NCBI RefSeq assembly: GCF_031191545.1
Contig: NZ_CP133472.1
Span: forward strand, 2,108,001-2,172,000
Direction of reading: 5' to 3'
Origin: Schaalia odontolytica
GTDB taxonomy: Bacteria; Actinomycetota; Actinomycetes; Actinomycetales; Actinomycetaceae
Length of the DNA: 64,000 bases
Under the pieces are notes generated by a model that did not search any database, was not told the DNA's origin, and saw only the letters and a program-made list of their open reading frames with translations. Shown here piece after piece: positions 60,095 to 64,000 of the stretch. Positions within the stretch are counted from its first letter, which is position 1. Each line of letters starts with the position of its first letter. Position numbers and translations under genes: made by a program.

Positions 60095-60561
60095 GCGCTA
60101 AGAGTGTTCTACTGGAGCCCCAGCACCTTCTCGACCCCACCCTGGAGCACACCCTCATCGTCGTGAAGCCCGACGGCTACGCGCGCGGCCTGACCGGTGA
60201 GATCCTGCGCCGCATCGAGGCCAAGGGCTACACGATCAAGGGGCTGAAGCTCATGATCGCCTCCCGCGAGCTGCTCGCCGAGCACTACGCCGACCACAAG
60301 GACAAGCCCTTCTTTGAGGGCCTCCTGGAGTTCATGAGCTCCGGACCGGTCGTCGCCATCATCGTCGAAGGCCAGCGCGTCGTCGAGGGCATGCGCGTCC
60401 TCATGGGTTCGACCGATCCGACGACGGCCCCCGCGGGCACGATCCGCGGTGACCTGGGACGGGCATGGAACAGCCCCCACATGGAGAACCTGATCCACGG
60501 CTCGGACTCTGTGGATAACGCAACGCGCGAAATCTCCCTGTGGTTCCCGGAGATTTACTGA
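60091..60561 (+). CDS. ndk: Nucleoside diphosphate kinase
   Basis: A 156-residue enzyme that equilibrates nucleoside tri- and diphosphates. The active-site H136 is in NLIHGSDS, with HTLIVVKPDGYARGLTGEI at the start of the core. The N-terminus is about 15 residues longer than E. coli Ndk. The GTG overlaps the dhaM stop, with AAAGGAG upstream, so ndk is co-transcribed with the dha genes here, an unusual pairing. Confidence 0.96.
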   Translation: MSAKSVLLEPQHLLDPTLEHTLIVVKPDGYARGLTGEILRRIEAKGYTIKGLKLMIASRELLAEHYADHKDKPFFEGLLEFMSSGPVVAIIVEGQRVVEGMRVLMGSTDPTTAPAGTIRGDLGRAWNSPHMENLIHGSDSVDNATREISLWFPEIY

Positions 60562-60569
60562 CTCAGGGC

Positions 60570-60575
60570 TAACCT
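60570..60575 (+). promoter_or_regulatory. -10-like hexamer, possible leaderless start of smc
   Basis: TAACCT is followed by six bases and GTG 60582. The six bases (GCAAGG) could alternatively act as a weak ribosome-binding site. Confidence 0.3.
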
Positions 60576-60581
60576 GCAAGG

Positions 60582-63500
60582 GTGTACCTCAAGAACCTGA
60601 CGCTGCGGGGCTTCAAGTCCTTCGCCAGTGCGACCACGCTTGCCCTCCAACCGGGCATCACGTGCGTCGTTGGCCCCAACGGGTCGGGTAAATCCAACGT
60701 CGTCGACGCGCTCGCCTGGGTGATGGGCGAGCAGGGTGCCCGCGCGCTGCGCGGCGGGCAGATGGCGGACGTAATTTTCGCGGGGACATCTGGGCGCGCG
60801 GCGCTCGGGCGCGCCCAGGTGGACCTGACGATCGACAACACCGACGGGCTTCTCGACATCGAGTATTCCGAGGTGACGATCAGCCGCACCCTGTTTCGCG
60901 GGGGCGGCTCCGAATACTCCATTAACGGCACTCCGGCGAGGCTGCTGGACGTGCAGGAGCTCCTGTCCGACACGGGCATGGGCCGCCAGATGCACGTCAT
61001 CGTCGGCCAGGGGCAGCTCGACGCGATCCTGTCCTCCACGCCCGAGGAGCGTCGCGGATTCATCGAAGAGGCCGCTGGTGTACTCAAGCATCGTCGTCGA
61101 AAGGAGCGCGCGCTCAAGAAGCTGGCCGATATGGACGCGAACCTCGTGCGCGTCCTCGACCTGACGAACGAGATTCACCGCCAGCTCGGGCCCCTGGCAC
61201 GCCAGGCGCGGGTGGCCCGGCGCGCCTCGCTGATCCAGGCGCGCGTGCGCGACGCGAAGGCCCGCCTGCTCGCCGACGACCTGGCGTCTGCGCGTTCCAA
61301 GCTGTCGGTGCTCGAGGCATCGGATGAGTCTGCCGCCACCCGCCGGGCATCTCTCGAGGAACAGATCGCCGCCTCGCGAAACGAGCTTGCCCGCCTGGAG
61401 GAGGCCGAGCGCGCCTCGTCGCCGGCGCTTGAGCAGGCGTCTGCCGACTGGCAGTCGCTCACCACGATAACTGAGCGTCTACGTGGCACGCTGATGGCCG
61501 CGACCCAGAAGGTTTCCCTGCGTGCCACCCCCGAGCTGCCTCCTGGCGGCGAAGATCCCGACGTGCTCGACGAGCGCGCCCGCGTCGCCGGGGCCGAGGA
61601 CACCGCGCTGGTCGGCCAGGTGGAGGAGGCGCGCAGTGCCCTCACGTCTGCGACTCGTGCGCGCGAGGCCGCGGAGGACGCTGATGATTCGGCCTCTCGT
61701 GAGTTGGCCCGCGTCAACCGCGTCATCGCCGATCACCGTGAGAAGGTCGCGCGCCTGACGGGCGACGCCTCCACGGCAGCCTCCCGACTGGAGGCCGCCA
61801 TCGCCGAAGCCGATCGTGCGTGGGGCGCGTACCGGGGTGCGCAGGAACGCGCCGAGGCCGCCGAGAAGGCCGTGCCCGCGAGCGGCGGTCTGTTCTCCTC
61901 CGCGGACGAGGCCTCCGATGCTTCTGCCGCCTCTGTCGAGTCCGCCTCCGGGGAGGAGAGCGGCGGGGGAGCGGCCCGCGCACACACCGAGGCCTCGGCC
62001 CGCCGCGACGCCGCCCGCGCGCGCGTGGATGAGCTGCTCGGCATTGAGCGCGAGGCCCGCGCCGACCGCGCGCGCTGGGAGGCGCGCCGCGACGCCCTCG
62101 AGCAGCTGCTCGCCCCCGAGGACGGCACCGCCGAGCTGCTCGGACACCCCGGCGTGCTCGGCCAGGTCGCGCCCCTCCTGCACGTCGCCCCCGGTTTCGA
62201 GGATGCCGTCGCCGCCGCGTTGGCTCCCTTCGCCGACGCCGTCGTCGTCGACTCACTGGCCCGAGGCCTTGGCGAGCTGGACGCTGCACGCGCAGCCGGG
62301 CGCTCGCTGCGCCTCGTCGTGGCATCCGAGTCTTGCGCTTCTTCCGACGACTCTCCGGATGTGACCGGCGGGGCCGCCCGCGCCGACCTGCCCGAGGGCG
62401 CGACGTGGTTGGCCGATGCCGTGACCTGCGAGGGTGCCGCCGCGCTGCTCGCGTCCCTGCTGGACGGGGTCGTCTCGTGTTCCGTCGAAGTCGCTGCGGC
62501 CGCGCTGGGCGTGCCCGGCGTACGCGCGGTTGTGACCGAGACTGGCGATGTGCTGCGCCGCTGGTCCGTCGAAGGCGGGCACCGGGCATCCTCCGTGCTC
62601 TCCGTGCGCGCCGACTTCGAGGAGGCCAGCGCGCAGGCCGCGGCAGCTACGGCCCGCATGGCCGAGGTTTCCGACCAGCTCAGCGAGGCGAATGAACACC
62701 TAGACCGCAGCATCCGCGAGGCGAACGACGCCCTGAAGGCACTGCGCGAGGAGGACGCCCAGCGCGCGAAGGAGGCCCAGGAGCTGGCCCGCGCCCAGTC
62801 TGCCGCTCAGGCCGCGCGCGCCGAGGCCGAGCGCGCCCACGACGTGGCCCGACGCGCCGACGAGCAGGTGACATGGGCCCGGGACCGCGACGTGGCCGCG
62901 CGAGCACGCCTCGAGGGTGCCGACACGGTAGGCCCGCCCGAGTCCCTCGAAGACGCCCAGGCCCGCGCCGACGCCGCGTCCCGCGCCGCGCGCGAGGCTC
63001 GCGAGGCCGAAAACGAGGCGCGCCTGGCGCTTCGCGCCCTGGAAGAACAATCGCGGCGCGCCGCCTCCCGCGCCCGCTCCCTGCGCCAGGCGGCTGCAGC
63101 CGAGCGCGAGGAGCGCACCCGCTACGCCCGGCGCGAGGCCGCGCGAAAGACGGAGCTGGCCACGGCCTCGGACGTGGAGGCAGCCGCGCGCGTGGCCTTG
63201 GAGGCCGCAGAGCGAGCCCTGTCCCGGGCTGCCGCCGAGCGCGACCGCCTGAGCGAGAGGCGCTCCCAGGTCTCCCAGGAGGTCTCGGACGCACGCCGCG
63301 CCCTGGACCGGTTGAGCGCGGAGCTGTCGGAGGCCACGGCCTCGGCGCACCAGGGGCAGATCGCCGCCGAGCAGACGCGCCTGCGCGTGGAGGATCTGCA
63401 GCGGCGTGCCCTGGAAGAGCTGTCCCTTGAGCCCGAGCAGCTGCTCGCCGAGTTCGGGCCGCAGACGCTGGTACCGATGCTGCCGCTCGACCCCGATCAG

Positions 63501-64000
63501 GTTGAGAAGGCCGCGGCCGCCGAGCCGAGCGCGTACGTGCGCGCCGAGCAGGAGCGCGCGCTCGCTAAGGCGCTAAGGGACCTGGCGAAGTTGGGGCGCG
63601 TGAACCCGCTGGCGCTCGAGGAACACGAGGCGCTGGCTTCGCGGCACAAGTTCCTCGTGGACCAAGTGCAGGATCTTAAGCAGTCGAAGGCGGACCTGCT
63701 GCGCATCGTGGCGGACGTGGATCGCCTGGTGCAGGAGGCTTTCGCCTCTGCATTCGCCGAAACTCGTGAGCAATTCGAACACGTGTTCGGGGTGCTCTTC
63801 CCGGGAGGCCAGGGTGACCTGGTGCTCACCGACCCGGACGACATGCTTTCGACCGGCATCGAGATCGAGGCGCGGCCCGCGGGCAAGAAGGTCAAGCGCC
63901 TGTCGCTGCTGTCGGGCGGCGAGCGTTCCCTGGCCGCGATCGCGTTCCTGGTCGCGATCTTCAAGGCGCGGCCCTCCCCGTTCTATGTCATGGACGAGGT
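60582..64000 (+). CDS. smc: Chromosome partition protein SMC (partial, runs off the window)
   Basis: At least 1139 codons, open to the window end. The N-terminal ATP loop GPNGSGKSN is at about 31-39, with QGQLDAILSSTPEERR downstream; a long coiled coil (about 160-500), hinge (about 515-665, LGHPGVLGQVAPLL), return coiled coil (about 670-950), and the ABC signature LLSGGERSLAAIAFL with the start of Walker B FYVMDEV. SMC with ScpAB organises chromosomes. Internal segments are very Ala/Arg/Glu-rich. Only a short C-terminal end is missing. Confidence 0.96.
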   Translation, partial: MYLKNLTLRGFKSFASATTLALQPGITCVVGPNGSGKSNVVDALAWVMGEQGARALRGGQMADVIFAGTSGRAALGRAQVDLTIDNTDGLLDIEYSEVTISRTLFRGGGSEYSINGTPARLLDVQELLSDTGMGRQMHVIVGQGQLDAILSSTPEERRGFIEEAAGVLKHRRRKERALKKLADMDANLVRVLDLTNEIHRQLGPLARQARVARRASLIQARVRDAKARLLADDLASARSKLSVLEASDESAATRRASLEEQIAASRNELARLEEAERASSPALEQASADWQSLTTITERLRGTLMAATQKVSLRATPELPPGGEDPDVLDERARVAGAEDTALVGQVEEARSALTSATRAREAAEDADDSASRELARVNRVIADHREKVARLTGDASTAASRLEAAIAEADRAWGAYRGAQERAEAAEKAVPASGGLFSSADEASDASAASVESASGEESGGGAARAHTEASARRDAARARVDELLGIEREARADRARWEARRDALEQLLAPEDGTAELLGHPGVLGQVAPLLHVAPGFEDAVAAALAPFADAVVVDSLARGLGELDAARAAGRSLRLVVASESCASSDDSPDVTGGAARADLPEGATWLADAVTCEGAAALLASLLDGVVSCSVEVAAAALGVPGVRAVVTETGDVLRRWSVEGGHRASSVLSVRADFEEASAQAAAATARMAEVSDQLSEANEHLDRSIREANDALKALREEDAQRAKEAQELARAQSAAQAARAEAERAHDVARRADEQVTWARDRDVAARARLEGADTVGPPESLEDAQARADAASRAAREAREAENEARLALRALEEQSRRAASRARSLRQAAAAEREERTRYARREAARKTELATASDVEAAARVALEAAERALSRAAAERDRLSERRSQVSQEVSDARRALDRLSAELSEATASAHQGQIAAEQTRLRVEDLQRRALEELSLEPEQLLAEFGPQTLVPMLPLDPDQVEKAAAAEPSAYVRAEQERALAKALRDLAKLGRVNPLALEEHEALASRHKFLVDQVQDLKQSKADLLRIVADVDRLVQEAFASAFAETREQFEHVFGVLFPGGQGDLVLTDPDDMLSTGIEIEARPAGKKVKRLSLLSGGERSLAAIAFLVAIFKARPSPFYVMDE

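Overview
The window is high-GC actinobacterial DNA, most like an oral or mucosal member of the Actinomycetaceae (Schaalia/Actinomyces odontolyticus type). Reasons: GTG starts and 4-bp start/stop overlaps are common; the order is recG-rsmD-coaD-yceD-rnc, rne-rplU-rpmA-obg-proBA-nadD-rsfS; ileS has an actinobacterial T-box leader; a cell-wall protein carries an LAxTG sorting signal; and secreted proteins carry tandem GW-type (choline-binding-like) repeats. No rRNA operon, integrase, IS element, prophage or CRISPR array was seen. One tRNA (Ala, GGC) is present.

Layout. 1-3943: housekeeping (recG end, rsmD, coaD, a DivIVA-like coiled-coil protein, yceD, rnc) and a DevR/NarL-type response regulator. 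4199-7735: a secreted multidomain alpha-L-fucosidase. 7841-15716 (minus): cydA-cydB-cydD-cydC followed by a DevS-like double-GAF histidine kinase, the probable partner of the regulator at 3296; two DevR-box-like sites lie before cydA. 16131-25619: rne, rplU, rpmA, obg, proB, proA, nadD, rsfS, and a histidine phosphatase. 25756-30547: tRNA-Ala, then three secreted surface proteins (a CAP-domain protein with a class-E-type sorting motif and two GW-repeat proteins), with a long non-coding stretch between the last two. 30738-35445 (minus): two zinc metallopeptidases (PepN and M13).

35712-39825: glpABC, anaerobic glycerol-3-phosphate dehydrogenase, followed by a short-chain dehydrogenase and a repeat-bearing membrane protein. 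41585-48040 (minus): an apparent sulfated-substrate locus with a sugar-porter MFS, a cytosolic Cys-type sulfatase, a ROK regulator, an anaerobic sulfatase-maturating radical SAM enzyme and a TauE/SafE anion permease. 48175-50030 (minus): a DUF1980/permease pair. 50231-53750: T-box and ileS. 53869-55633 (minus): two unrecognised genes and a protein with two bL12-like segments. 55893-64000: folC, dhaKLM (DhaM fused to HPr), ndk and the start of smc.

How it works together (inference): glpABC and dhaKLM both feed dihydroxyacetone phosphate from glycerol-type substrates. cydABDC with the DevRS-like pair suggests control of a high-affinity oxidase by oxygen or redox state. The fucosidase and the sulfatase locus suggest foraging on host glycans such as mucin. 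The GW-repeat and CAP proteins look like surface-exposed host-contact proteins.
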